Source: Rhizophagus irregularis
Taxonomy: Eukaryota > Glomeromycota > Glomeromycetes > Glomerales > Glomeraceae
Assembly: GCF_026210795.1 (NCBI RefSeq)
Contig: NC_089460.1
Span: forward strand, 186,001-250,000
Length of the DNA: 64,000 nt
Direction of reading: 5' to 3'
Shown here: positions 22,641 through 34,844 of the stretch, piece by piece
Numbering within the stretch: position 1 is the stretch's first letter
Layout of the letters: each line of letters begins with the position of its first letter
Position numbers and translations under genes: made by a program
Notes under the pieces: generated by a model
Database searches by the model: none
What the model saw: only the letters and a program-made list of their open reading frames with translations
Told to the model about the DNA's origin: nothing

Positions 22641-24340
22641 TATTGAATTTACCTTTAAAAATATCAAATCAATCAAATATCGTTTTATAATATTTTAATA
22701 ATTTGTAATCTAATTTAAAAGTTAATTTCAATAGATTTAAGTTACCGGTTATTTATTACAATAACAATTTTAATTACAGATAAAGTATATATTAGTTTAA
22801 ATATTATATAACAGATAAAAAAAATATCAATAAATCTATAATAAACTAATTCAATAAATTAGAATTATGAGTTAAATTGGTGATGTAAGTCAAAACATTA
22901 TGCCTTAATACTCCAGAATCATAACTCATCAACCCAAAGTTCGGAGGATTAACCGGGTACCTTGCTTTAGATTCAGCGACACTGCCCAAGTTGGATGGGG
23001 TGTCGCAGGTACGCTTTAAGAAGACTCGCTATGACTCTATTGCAAAAAGGATAAGTATATTCGAAAACACCAGACATAAATTCACCTCAGAAGTTTGGCG
23101 GAAAACCCCTATAAACAACTGCAGTTTCATCATTACCAAAATCATTGAATTTAGGGATACAATGAAAAAGTTCATGAGAATGACGGCTTTAAAAAAAAAT
23201 ACAAATATATTCTCAACTTTGACAATTCACCCTTATTCTTTGGCCTGGAATTCTCATATGACTGCATTATTGTTGTTTGTAATTTGATCCATTGAATCCA
23301 CCATAAATTGCCTGGCAAAGCGAACTTTTATTAGACAACTATAGCTTCATCAACAAACGTTGCAATGTGTTTGGATGAATGACATCCTGTTTAATAAATT
23401 CTAAATGGGCAAACGTGGACCTAAAACCCATTATAAGGTAGGCTGCAAGAAGTGCAAAGCAACTTACCTAACCCACGAGTGGGTCTAATAAGGGTTAGGG
23501 AATTAATTACACGTCAAACACACACAAGTTGGTATGGAGTTAAAAGTCTTACAAACTAAAAATTATTTTTGCCACTTAATTCTCCAATAATCAATGTTAT
23601 AAAAAAGTTACTTACGACTTAAGCCTACTTAATTATATATAAAACGACACTTCAAACAGACAGAGCTCATGATATATGAGAATATCCCATCATGCCTATT
23701 TTAACCTTTGATTAAAGGATTTTCGTTGCGTTAATTATATAAGCTTTACGCCTATATAACATAAGCTTACACCTATATAATTCAAGTCCGCCTTTTCCTA
23801 TAACACACTATGCACGACGGCAAACGGTATAGGAGGAAGACTCTACTTTCAGAAAGAAAGTTTTTTTTTTCAAAAAAAAAAACGTACAAATAAATAGCGG
23901 TTAAATAAAATAGTGGTTAAATTGACTTTTTAGGAATTAATAGGCCTTATAGCCTTATAATATACGCGATCATTTAATATACGCGATCATTTAATCAGAC
24001 AATTTATTAAATTTGGTATTACACGAACTTGATCAACCTGATAATTGTTTAGTCTCTTTATAGGTGGATATTTCTTAAATTATCACCTGAACTTTTCAAT
24101 TTTTTGCAGAATCGAAGATGGAAACCGGAAAAGTATTCTAATTCAGAATTTTTTTTTAAGAAATGTGTTTGTTATTTTGTAAATTACCAGTCAGAATTGG
24201 CTTAAACTTTAAAGTTCTTACTTTACGCAAATGTTACGCAAATGTATTCTTTTTGATCTGTATAAGAACGTCAAATATATAGAGATATTTAGGCCGTATA
24301 TACTAAAGAAGAAACGTCATATAATAACCATTCCATTTTT
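22641..24340. other. Unassigned stretch with small coding-like islands
   Basis: Slightly more GC-rich islands lie at about 22920-23300 and 23395-23490. The second begins ATGGGCAAACGTGGACCT and reads MGKRGPKTHYKVGCKKCK before a stop, vaguely like the start of a zinc-cluster or zinc-ribbon protein. No continuation was found. These may be decayed exons. Nothing firm can be called. Confidence 0.3.
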
Positions 24341-24345
24341 AACAA

Positions 24346-25822
24346 CATATGGGCTGATCCTTGGAATCTAATTTTTTTACACAAAAATAATTTTATTAAA
24401 GCAAATATAAATTATCATTTATATAAGAATAATAAATTTATACCAGATAATGCAAAAAAAACTAATTAATTATATAATTTTTAATTTTTTTTTAATATAA
24501 GATATCATTAAAATTTAAAAGATCAAATATAACTCTCATGACAAAATCATTGATAATTCTTCGTAGAAATAAGCTATACAAATAAATTTACATTCATTTG
24601 AAAGAGAAAATCGAGATCTATCTAATGAATCTAAAATCAAGTGAATTGAATCACTAGTTGTTCAGTAATCACGTTCAGTATATTATTGAATTTTATCTAA
24701 ATTTGATCATTAATTACTTCACATATAGTGATTCAATTTGAATGATCTTTGCTCCCTAAGGTGATGCCAACTTTTATCTTTAAAATAAATTTAAAATAAT
24801 TCGTTTAATATATGTAGATGTTTAGGAATCATCAATTATATTATTAATATAAAATTTTGTAAGTTTGATAAAATCTGATATAAAAAAATTTATTAAATAC
24901 CTGTAGATGCAAGCTACACGAATGAAATTATATTCATTTGAAAGAGAAAATTGAGGTCTATCTAATAAGCCTAAAATCGAATGAATTGAATCACTGGATT
25001 GTGAATAATTACGTCTAATATATTTATTTTTAATTTTTAAATTTGATTTGACTTTGATCGTTAATTACGCCTCATCCAGTGATCCAATTTTCCTGATCTT
25101 TGATTCTTACGATAGAGCAAATTCTCAGCTTTCAAATGAATGTAAAATGATGACGTTAGCATATCTCCAGGAATAATAATGCACGATTTTGTCACCTGCA
25201 TAAAGTCCGATCTGAAAATTTTATTTCTTACCAAAAAATGCTTTCATAAGAGAATCCCAAATTCTTTTACTTTATTTAAAAGATTTTATTTGCCATTTAA
25301 GGATTTTAGTAGAATAAATCTAATGAAATAATTTTAAAAGATAAAAAACAAATATATAATTAGTTATTTTTAAAAAAAAGAATATCTTATTATTCATTTT
25401 ACAACTATTTTACATCATAATTATTTTTTATTTGCATGTATTTTTTACAAAGAAAAAACAATAAATTAAAGCTAAAAATTATGAAAAAATATGTCTTATC
25501 TATGTATATAAAATATTAAGTTTTTTCTTTTACTTACCACTTAAAAATAACTGCTATATTTGCTTATAAACTTTTTTGTCATATTTAATAAAAGTGAATA
25601 GAAAAATGATGGAAAAGTGATGGGAGTGATGGGGAAAAAGAAGTGGTTATTACCGTTATTTTTGAATATTGATTAAAAAAATTTTTTTATTTTTTATTAA
25701 ATCTGAGTTACGTAAATATGTAACACATATTTAATTTAGATTTGTGTAATGTTAATCTTACTAAAATATTAAATTTTTATAAAAATCTTAATTTAGACTA
25801 ATTCCAAAAATCAGCACATATG
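24346..25822. mobile_element. 1.48-kb element with CATATG-GGCTGAT ends and AACAA duplication
   Basis: The left end is CATATGGGCTGATCCTTGGA and the right end read inward is CATATGTGCTGATTTTTGGA. AACAA precedes (24341-24345) and follows (25823-25827) the element. Inside are two diverged direct repeats about 330 bp apart (TTCATTTGAAAGAGAAAAT...GAATTGAATCACT). No ORF. The same terminus bounds 37876-38802 and 21437. Confidence 0.65.
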
Positions 25823-25827
25823 AACAA

Positions 25828-26179
25828 CAATTACTTTTTAAACTTGAAAATGTTATATCTTAGACAAACATTTTATAGTTTTATACATCCATTTTATTTT
25901 ATATTATTATCACTTGACATTATGGTATAATGTTTAGAATAATGATGTTTCATATTATCATTTGCTTGTAAAATTTACTAAATTTATTCAATGTAATATC
26001 GTTATAAAATGCATAATTTTATAAAAAAATTAGAGCGTTTGCTAAGATTTATAACTATGTATAATTTAATATTATTATTAATAACTATGATTAAAGGATA
26101 TGAAGTATCAGTACAGTATAAATAAAATAACTTACCGATAAAGAATCAACGATCTTATTTCCGCTCCTAGAAGGGATCG
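25828..26179. other. AT-rich intergenic stretch
   Basis: Nothing recognised between the preceding element and the 3' end of the minus-strand pseudogene. Confidence 0.5.
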
Positions 26180-27287
26180 TTAATTTTTTGTCATATTATC
26201 TAATTCTTTAACGGCGGACAAATTTTTTCCGTTCCACGAAACTTTAAAGGTTTCTCTTACGAAATCAACCAAGGTATTGAATCCTCCATTTCTTGTTAAT
26301 TCTGAAATATTAACAGCTACAAGCTGTCAGCTTAAAATCTTTTGGACAAATTCTTCATCACCGTAATCTATAAGTTCCTTTTGAGATAAACTTCCAGTAG
26401 ATGCTCTATAATTAAATTAATAATTAATACAAACAGCACTATTTGGTTAGCTACGAAACAATTAAATAAATACCTGTTTTTTCTTATTTCTTTAAATTCT
26501 TCTACAGAAGTTAAAATAATTTGGTTAAACTTATTTCTGAAATCGATAAAAAATTTTCAGGTTTTTTCGAGGTAGCTTTTAGCTTCGTTCGAATGTATTT
26601 TTATTTTGAAAATTTTTGTTATCAACTCATCAAAAACTTTACCACGCGGACTTCTTGCACGTAAAAAAAGACACTTGACACTTTCGTCCCATAGACGAAT
26701 TTTATCCTAAAATATTAAAAATACATTATTTAAAAGATTTAGACATAATAAAATCATGTTAATTTAATACTTACGTCCGTAATTTTACTGGATGATGAGA
26801 TAGCAACATCTGTATTGTTCATTTCTAGTGCCAATCTTAAAATTTCTGGATGGTCGACGAGCTAAGCAACTATTTCTAAATTTGACTTTGATTGAAATAC
26901 TTCGGGTTTTTTATGATCTTCCGTCTTACTCTCATCATCATCATCATTATCATCATCATCATCATCATCATCATTACTTCTTTTTTCATTTACTATTATA
27001 ACTTCTTTATCAGCAGATTCGGCAGCTTCTTTATTACTATTTTTACTTTTTTTCATCAACTGATTGGCTTTCTCAATGTCAATATCTCTTCTTTTTTTCG
27101 TAATTTGTTTTCTTTTCGATCCTATTATACATATTTTTGGTATTTATTAATTATTCTTCTTACATATAACTATATAAGCAAAACTTACTATAAATTTACA
27201 AAAGAGTTATATCTACATACCTCCTTCAACTTCCATTTCTTGATTATCATCAGACGATTTATTAGGTAATTTACGTTTAGTCGTCAT
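26180..27287 (-). pseudogene. Broken gene of unknown family with acidic N-terminus
   Basis: Starts MTTKRKLPNK at 27287 and continues after a small intron (donor near 27222, acceptor near 27121). The N-terminus is Lys/Asp-rich with a run of about 15 Asp/Asn (around 26940-26975). Downstream, coding-like sequence persists in one frame with plausible introns (LWDESVKCLFLRARSPRGKV, NEAKSYLEKT, KELIDYGDEEFVQKIL, NISELTRNGGFNTLVDF) and ends NMTKN-stop. It is interrupted by in-frame stops at 26862-26864 (TAG), 26557-26559 (TGA) and 26327-26329 (TGA). I do not recognise the family. Three stops in good coding context indicate a recent pseudogene. Confidence 0.6.
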
Positions 27288-28481
27288 AATATAAAAAAAA
27301 TATGAGCGAAAAAAAAAGTGGAACAACCTTTTTGTTTAAAAGTAGGTGATATTTATCGAGAAAATATGAATGAATAAAAAATGTAGAGCAACTTTCTTGC
27401 TCAAAAAAGTAGATGATAAATATTGAATGAACAAAAAAAGGGGCGAGGTTATCATGATATAATTTTGAGATTTTAGCTATTGTAATTATGATTGTAGTAT
27501 TTAATTGGAAAATATACGTGATCTTAATATCATTGTGTATCGTGTAGAATGCAGGATCAGTTAAAAATATCAGGAGATGGGAAAACTAAAAATTATGATT
27601 TCTAGAAGATCGAAAATTAAATTTAATTAATATAAATAAATTATTACAATATCGAATTTCATTCAGTGAAATTTTTTTTTTACATGGAAGATTACCTCAA
27701 ATCGATTTTACGGTTTCAAATTTATTATATTTTTCAGGCTATACGTGGAATGAGAAGAAAAATAATGGAAAGGTGAGAAGAAAAATGATCGGTAGAAGAA
27801 AAGGAGTGAGAAGAAATTAATGGAATATTACGTTTTGAATTTCCATTTTTATGTGTGATACGATGACATGCAAGAAAAAAAATTTATAAGATCCTGGTAC
27901 TCTTGACGGAAAAATAACTGAGCCAATGAACCATGTGATGATCCTATCTAACTAAGCCATATCTATTAAGTGTAAGCCTCTGGATTGATTACATAAAAAA
28001 TAGATGGGATCTACAGTAGTCGACTTACAACGATATTTGAAAAATACCGATATATTAATTGAAATTGTGAAATTACTGATAGGAAAGAGTTTTAATACAT
28101 ATTGGTGTAATCAAATATCGGTATATAAAGTATCAACTATTCAAATAATACAAGTCATGTGCAACTAATCATTTGTTTAATTGTTCGATAATATTCCTAA
28201 AACGGAGTAAATTAAGATCGAATTAAGTTCCTTACGGTGTAAATTAAGGTTAGCTTAAAATTCAGTATAATTGTAATATATCATCGCAGTGTAATATGAA
28301 ATATAATCAAGGACATGCGTGATTTAAAATATTATATTTTATAATTATAAAGTATAAAGATAACATTTTAACTCATTTTTTATTAATAGAATTTGTTTAT
28401 TTATTTTTATTTATATATATTAATTAATGCAGTATTACTATAATTAGATTTTTAAAATAAATTGATAAATCAAAAAATTGA
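27288..28481. other. Intergenic stretch, no gene seen
   Basis: AT-rich. A degenerate direct repeat of about 65-70 bp (GTAGGTGATATTTATCGA / GTAGATGATAAATATTGA) occurs at about 27330-27435. No coding frames stand out. Confidence 0.45.
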
Positions 28482-28880
28482 GTGTATTCAATGTTAAATA
28501 AATTAATTAAAGATGATTGCATTAGAACTAAAAAATTTAGGCAAGATCGTAAAAATAAACTCAAAGAAATCAAAAAAAAATATGTGTGTATTCAATGTTA
28601 AATAAATTAATTAAAGATGATTGCATTAGAACTAGACAAGATCGTAAAAATAAACTCAAAGAAATCAAAAAAAAATTATGTGTGTATTCATTGTTAAATA
28701 AATTAATTAAGGATGATTGCATTAGAACTAAAAAATTTAGACAAGATCGTAAAAATAAACTCAAAGAAATCAAAAAAAAATTATGTGTGTATTCAATGTT
28801 AAATAAATTAATTAAGGATGATTGCATTAGAACTAAAAAATTTAGACAAGATCGTAAAAATAAACTCAAAGAAATCATAA
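28482..28880. repeat. Four tandem copies of a 96-105 bp unit upstream of the SANT-like gene
   Basis: Unit starts (GTGTATTCA...TTGTTAAAT type) at 28482, 28586, 28682 and 28787. Copies are nearly identical except that copy 2 lacks about 9-12 bp (AAAAAATTTAG) and copy 3 reads ATTCATTG. Both strands are open across the array, an effect of the repeat rather than evidence of a protein. High identity implies recent expansion. It ends 66 bp before the next ATG. Confidence 0.85.
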
Positions 28881-28945
28881 TAAATTTATTATAAATATAG
28901 AGCCTTTTCTTGACATTTTCCCCATCAAACTAATAATATTTAATA

Positions 28946-29317
28946 ATGGCAGCATTAAACTTAAACGCAAATCTTCCAGTATACATTCAATGGCCCGATG
29001 ACGCTGCTTTGACCTTAATTCAGCGTCGTTGGGCCTATCAGCCCTTATTCACCACAACGAGGTTACATGACCAAAACCAATTATGGCGTGGAATTGCTCG
29101 TGATATACGAAACAACCACATATTCAGGCCAACTAGAAAACAATGTAGAGAGAAATGGAATGCGCTAAAGTCAAGGTACGAGAATTTAGAGAGATTAATA
29201 AACAGAAATCCTGAAGGATATCCCACTTGTACCCTGACTTTGCATAACGAGAGATTCCACCAGGAACTCTCTGACGAGTTTTGGAGAGTGGAGCATAAGT
29301 ATTTGTTATTTAACTGA
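28946..29317 (+). CDS. Small Myb/SANT-like (trihelix-type) DNA-binding protein
   Basis: A 123-codon frame from a good ATG. Residues about 15-95 follow the SANT/Myb-like plan: IQWPDDAALTLIQRRWAY (helix 1 with W), LWRGIARDIRNN (helix 2), TRKQCREKWNALKSRYENL (recognition helix with the conserved KW..L...Y), then EGYPTCTL and FHQELSDEFWRVE. Such proteins are frequent in transposons and expanded gene families of these fungi. A spliced form is possible: GT at about 29297 and AG near 29369 would replace the last codons by a short tail. The downstream frame VRAARRNRMDRNTYEYRERR looks coding-like but cannot be joined in phase with a visible donor. It lies next to a broken transposase (30.0-33.6 kb) and could be its accessory ORF. 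Function unknown. Confidence 0.65.
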   Translation: MAALNLNANLPVYIQWPDDAALTLIQRRWAYQPLFTTTRLHDQNQLWRGIARDIRNNHIFRPTRKQCREKWNALKSRYENLERLINRNPEGYPTCTLTLHNERFHQELSDEFWRVEHKYLLFN

Positions 29318-29420
29318 TTTTTTCATTAATTCATTGCATTTATATTAATACTTGCTTTGTTTTAAGCATTAGTCCGGGCCGCCCGGAGAAATAGGATGGA
29401 TCGTAATACATACGAGTATA

Positions 29421-29480
29421 GAGAGCGCAGGCGCTCTCGCTCCCGATCCCCCTACTACCACCACGAGAGCGCAGGCGCTC
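29421..29480. repeat. Paired GC-rich palindromes GAGAGCGC-AG-GCGCTC(TC)
   Basis: A perfect 18-bp palindrome at 29421-29438 and a 16-bp near-copy at 29465-29480 lie in a short GC-rich island just after the SANT-like gene. Either could fold into a stable hairpin or serve as a dimeric binding site. Confidence 0.7.
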
Positions 29481-29492
29481 CCACCGACGTCA

Positions 29493-29715
29493 TTGATTTT
29501 TTATTTTTTATTTTATTATTTTAATATATTTTATTTTATTTTATTATTATGTTTTATTTTATTTTAATATTATGTTTTATTTTATTTTATTATTATATGT
29601 TTTATTTTATTATATGTTTTATTTTATTTAATTATTATTATGTTTATATTATTATATGTTTTATTTTATTTTATTATTATGTTTTATATTATTATATATT
29701 TTATTTTATTTTCAT
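29493..29715. repeat. TTTTA-type microsatellite-like tract
   Basis: About 220 bp made almost only of TTTTA, TTTTATT and ATTATTATG words. Simple sequence with no coding content. Confidence 0.85.
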
Positions 29716-30019
29716 TCAATAAATGACTATTTTCGATAATATTATTTGTCATACCAATTGTCATTAACCATATACAGCCGGTATAATTGACCCTAAATTT
29801 TGTGTAGCCAAATCGGCAGTAATTTAACCGAATTGATTACTTAATTGCATTTTTTTTTTTTGCCGACACACTAATAGTATTTAATAAATTTAGTTCTAAT
29901 TGAATTTATAAAATTCTAATTAAATTTGAATTATTTTAAATTGTTATAAAGATGAGAAGACGATATAGTCACAACAAGCCAATAGAGCCAATTTGAATTC
30001 AAAATCAGTTTTCTTACAG

Positions 30020-33000
30020 CAAACCTAATGAGACAACAGATTCTGACGAGAGAGTGGCAATTTGTTCGCCTGTACGTTCACCTGATAATGATAACGATGA
30101 CATAGACTTTCAGTATGATCATAAAGATGATTTAAGTTTTCAAGACATTAATGATGACGATAATGCATATGGATCAATTAATCCTCAAAACTACAATGAT
30201 GAGATGATATTTTCGCAAGATAATGTCAATTCATCTGATACTGAAGAGGAAGAAGAAAGTGATAACGAATACAATTATGAAGAGGAGGAAGAGGAGGAAG
30301 ATAATAATGAAAACAATGACGAAGAGGAGGAGGATGAAGGTAATAATGATGATAATAATAATCAAGTGGAAGAGGAACGTAATAACGATGAAGAGGAACG
30401 TAATTACGATGAAGAGGAACGTAATAACGAAGAGAAAGAAATACATCAAATCGTTGAAGCGTTAGATGAAGACAAGATACCGTTCTGCAATGGTCAATTT
30501 GCACCGTACTTTGATAATTATACAACTACGGCATTATTTTGCTGGCTTCAGAAACATAATGTTTCTACGAAAGCATATAAAGATCTTGTCGATATCATTC
30601 ACAATTCTCAATTTGAACCTACCCATGTAGTAAAAAATATCCGAAGATTCCAATCATGGAGAAAACGTCTTCCTCTCCTACCAATAATAACAAAGTCTAT
30701 TAAAATTTCACCAAAAAAAACTCCATCAACCTCACGAGGATCAAAACTTTCGTATCAACTCTCAATTAGTGAAATTATATGGCGTGTTCTTAATAATCCG
30801 ATGCTAATGAAGCATATGTATTTTGGACCCGACATTAATTCTGAAGAAAAATCAGAATTTTGGCATGGAAATTTATGGGGGGAATCCCCACTTTTTGGAC
30901 AACACGAAATATTAATATCAGAAGGTTATAAATTAATACACTTTGATACAATTATAATTTATTATCATTGATAATATTTATTAAAGTTATTTATTTTTAA
31001 TAAATAGTATTGTACCGATCTGGTGATTTTGTTTACTATCATGATGATAATGGTCAAAAAAACTTGGAAGATTAAGATCAATTTTAAAAAATCATGATGG
31101 ATATTATCAGTTACGAATTCAAAAAATTTTGGAATATAGTGATTTACCCGGAAATTTAAAAGGGTTACCAAGACAACGTCGTTCTATTACCGGTGAAGTA
31201 TGGTTACAAGACGAACGATTTTTAATTATAATGACTTCTCAAATTTTAGAAAAAGTAACTATATTGATTTACGCTTCAACATCAAAATATTCCTGATGGT
31301 TCATTGCGGATTAGTGAAATAATTTATAAATGTAATGACCGTTGGCACGTTCGTAATGTAAAGCTTTCATACCTACATCCATCTGATTACATTTCTATTA
31401 GAAATCCACCATCATCATCTATGCCAATCTATAAGCTGTTTTTAGATCTTTATTATGATGATTTTGGTACATTTAGAAATGTATACCATTCTCTAGGTGG
31501 TGTTTATGTACAGTTTGGAAATATGCCAGCACATCAAAGAAAGCTAATAAAGAACCATTTTGTTATTGGGTTTATCCCATTTGGAGGAAAATTTGACGAA
31601 TTTATGATACCATTCATTTCAGAAATGAAGGAATTAGAGAAAGGAAAGGTGATGACTGTCCAAGGACAAGATGCATGGATAATTGCTGGTTTAGGCGTTG
31701 TTACGGCAGATTTACCTCAAGGTAACGATATGACAGGAGTACTTAAGGTATTTTTTCAACTTAGTTAATAATATAATAATATAATTTTATGACAACTATT
31801 AAAATTTTTTAAAAAATAAATTTAGACATAATGCAAATAAGGGTTGTCGTACTTGTAAAACTACTAAAGAATCATTGAATGCTCACAATCAGGATATCGT
31901 AACAACATTACGTTATCATCATATTACAGACGAAGAAATCTTAAAAATTTCTCATGAGACTATAATGTCGAAGAGATCAACTTTGTACGGAATATGGTTT
32001 ACGATCATTACCTAGTATTTTAGATAAATTAAAAAGGGAAAGACATTTACAGACGCCGCAGGATATTTATCATGCGACTGCAGGAAAAGATTGGGCGGCT
32101 ACTAAAATTAACTTGTGAATTATTTTCACGAGAAGGAGAAGATAATTTTATCGAAATTTGGAAAAATTTTGAAATCCCAAAAAGATGGTCTCGCTTACCA
32201 AATCCGATTACTCACTACAATAGTTTTATGATGTCGGATTTACTTAGATTAGCTATGATTATGCCATTTTTGTTAAACCAGTTTTTAAAAGAATCAAGTA
32301 TCAAACGTAATGAAACAGCCATGATTCAACAAAGAATTAATGCATTTTGAGTTAGTTCAGTTCCAAAAATTATTATATCTTGTTGGATACATGTTGCAAA
32401 AACTATGAAAGCGGTTTTTAACAAGAAATTTACATCAGATAGCTATGAGGAATTGCAACAATGTCTTGAAGAAGAGTTTTCAATCCTTCCAAAGGTATAG
32501 TTACAAATTTGATATTGAAATGTGGAATAATTTCAAATAATTAACAATATTTTACTTTTTATAGGTTTTTGTAAATTTTGTTAATTTACCAAACATACAC
32601 GTTAATATGCATCTTTTGATGCATGCTAAAACCTTTGGAACACTTATTAATACCCAAGTTGGTATAAAAGAAATGGTCCATCGTATTTTTAAGGGGATGG
32701 TACCAAAAACTAATTGCAAAAACATAGATTTAGATTTATTAAAGCGTTACAATACTTTATTTGCAATTCGACATTTAGCAGATGGTGGTATTGATCCAAG
32801 ATTTAATAGATCTTGTACTGGATTTACAAATTCAAATTTTGGACAATTATTTTTAAATTGGTATGTTACAGAAGATAAATATTCAACTGAAGCAACTGAA
32901 CAAGTTCAAGACGATGATGATGATACAAAAAGTAAGTATTTTATTGCATATAATAGTACATGTTTGATATTTATATTTACTAATCTTTTAATTTAGTTAT

Positions 33001-33568
33001 ATCTCCAGTAAACTTTATTTCCAATATTTCATTAAAAAAAAGAATGCCAAAGCAGGAACGTGATAAACTTCTTTTAACTTTACATAATTTTAAAACTGAA
33101 TTGTTTTTATCTTATGTGGATATGAAGTTTGAGGCGGCACTTATAAACTCTTCAATTAGTTGGTACAAATTTGCATCATATATGATTGAAGAAGAAAATG
33201 GTATCCTTTCAAAAGTTCACCTACATCTCGATGATTTTATCACAATTTATGAAGAAGATCATGAAGAATCTTATGCAATAATCAAAGGTATCTTTCAACA
33301 TAAGGGTAACAACAACAAATATTATGCATTTATTGTTGTAGATTGGTTTGAAGATACTATGGTTGAACATTCAGTATTAAAATGTCCACTTTACCGTCTC
33401 CAAGCAACAGGAGATAAATGGAGACGTATTTTTCCAATTACTGTAATAGATAATGTTCAAAAAGTACATTTTATTCATAATTGTAATTCAGAAAGGTGCC
33501 AACTACCAAATCATGATACTACAAATAGAATTTGGATAAAAAATAATTTTTATTTTACAGCCATATAA
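30020..33568 (+). pseudogene. Broken CACTA/Tnp2-like DDE transposase
   Basis: A long transposase-like gene split over all three plus frames. The N-terminus is acidic (Glu/Asn tracts at about 30235-30440) and then reads FCNGQFAPYFDNYTTTALFCW. Core pieces SEFWHGNLWGESPLFGQ, DFVYYHDDNGQ, GVYVQFGNMPAHQRKLIK, DAWIIAGLGVVTADLPQGND, NKGCRTC and NVNMHLLMHAKTFG correspond to the central and C-terminal parts of Tnp2/CACTA (including fungal Plavaka-like) transposases. A C-terminal SYAIIKGIFQHKG...YYAFIVVDWF region follows. Lesions: frameshifts at an A-run (31056-31062), near 31275, near 31985 and near 32085, plus an in-frame TGA at 32348-32350. Introns are likely around 30946-31008, 31749-31825, 32500-32563 and 32933-32998. 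CACTA-type ends were not found. Superfamily placement is by motif resemblance. Confidence 0.75.
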
Positions 33569-34844
33569 TTATATTAATTATATAAATATAATAAAATAAT
33601 TATTTTAATTTGTATCGTATAAAATTTTAACCAATAAAATCATATGCATGATGTAATAATAAATTAAAATTAACCAATTAAAATCACTTTAATTACATGC
33701 ATGTGATATCTAAAAATAGCTAAAATTCGCGTTTATTAATGAGATTTTTTTTGTTTATTTTCAAAAATACGCTTTTCTCTTGTCTTTTATATTAATACTT
33801 TACGGTATTTTAGTTCGTCTTTTCTTTTTTCTTTTTAAAGTATACTTTAATTATCTTTTTACAATATTAACAATACTTTGGGACACTTTAGTTTATATAT
33901 TCAACATAGTAAGACACCCACATACGAAAAGCAAGAATAAAAGCAAGAATAAAGAAAAGAAAATGTACCCGCCACTCACATACGAAAGAAAAGAATAAAA
34001 GAAAGGAAAAATGTACCCACCTACCCACATACAAAAGAGAAAAAAGCCGTTTTTTAAATAAATAGTGGAGCTGTTAAGCAAGGTATGAAAATAGGATATA
34101 CGTGTATTTTTCATATTTTTTACAATATGTTGTGGTTTGAGTATTTTTTTGTTAGACTGTGGTATAAATGTGAATATATTTTTCAACGGCCGTGTATCTA
34201 TTGCTTGTTAAATATATTTGCAATTTCTTTGTTAGACTGTGGTATTACAATATGAAGTGTGAATATATTTTTCAACGGCCATGTATCTATTGCTTGTTAA
34301 ATATATTTGCAATTTCTTTTGTAATATTTGCTTTAGCCTGAAAGAAAATGTTGTAAAATAGGGCTGGATATTTATGGCATTTTCCGCCTTCCAATTACTT
34401 TGTCTGAGGGTAGCCTGACAATTTGTCGTTGTCCGTCAGTCGTAGCAACCAGCATTTTTTTACAATATTATGATTTTAAGAAACAAAACACTTTCAAAAA
34501 AATTTAAAGAAAGAACTAACTTAAAAATATTATCATTTTTATTATTCTTTACAAAATCCCGGAATTACCTGCTCTAACTATTATCCCAAGGTTATGTATT
34601 AAATTTTAAATATATTTTACAAAGAGTACATTTTATTAATCATGATTATTTTTTTTATTTTTTTTATATATATATATATATATATTAAAATTGAAAATGA
34701 CGTATCCATCCACTCACATACGAGAAGAAAAGAATAAAAAAGAGAAGAAAAGAATAAAAAAAAAGGAAGAAAAGAAACGTACTCCACTCACCCATAATAA
34801 TCCACTAATAAAAAATTATTATTATTAATGTATAATAAATAATA
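33569..34844. other. Intergenic stretch with an 80-bp direct duplication and a TA microsatellite
   Basis: Two tandem copies of an 80-bp unit (AGACTGTGGTATTA... / ...TTTTTCAACGGCC) start at 34154 and 34234. A purine-rich repeat ACCCACATACGAAAAG / AAGAATAAAAG recurs at 33910-34040 and 34700-34790. (TA)n lies at about 34665-34686. No gene. Confidence 0.55.

Noticed and set aside
22991-23287. 98-codon ORF starting DGVSQVRFKKTRYDS
   Set aside because: No recognisable domain, no matching exons on either side, and later residues look random. Kept only as a possible relic.
23404-23487. MGKRGPKTHYKVGCKKCK as a zinc-cluster protein start
   Set aside because: The frame stops after 27 codons and no exon continuing a zinc cluster was found.
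26892-27269. 125-codon plus-strand ORF rich in Ile/Phe
   Set aside because: It is the antisense of the Asp-rich tract and start region of the minus-strand pseudogene.
28482-28880. CRISPR-like regular repetition
   Set aside because: Units are contiguous tandem copies without unique spacers, in a eukaryotic genome.
28570-28894. Open frames on both strands across the 104-bp tandem repeat
   Set aside because: Both strands are open because the unit length and sequence lack stops. Only the repeat explains them.
30223-30525. Three overlapping ORFs in the acidic Glu/Asn tract
   Set aside because: Shadows of the low-complexity N-terminal region of the broken transposase.
33780-34186. Phe/Tyr-rich ORFs on both strands
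   Set aside because: Artefacts of purine- or pyrimidine-rich simple sequence (AAGAATAAAAG repeats).
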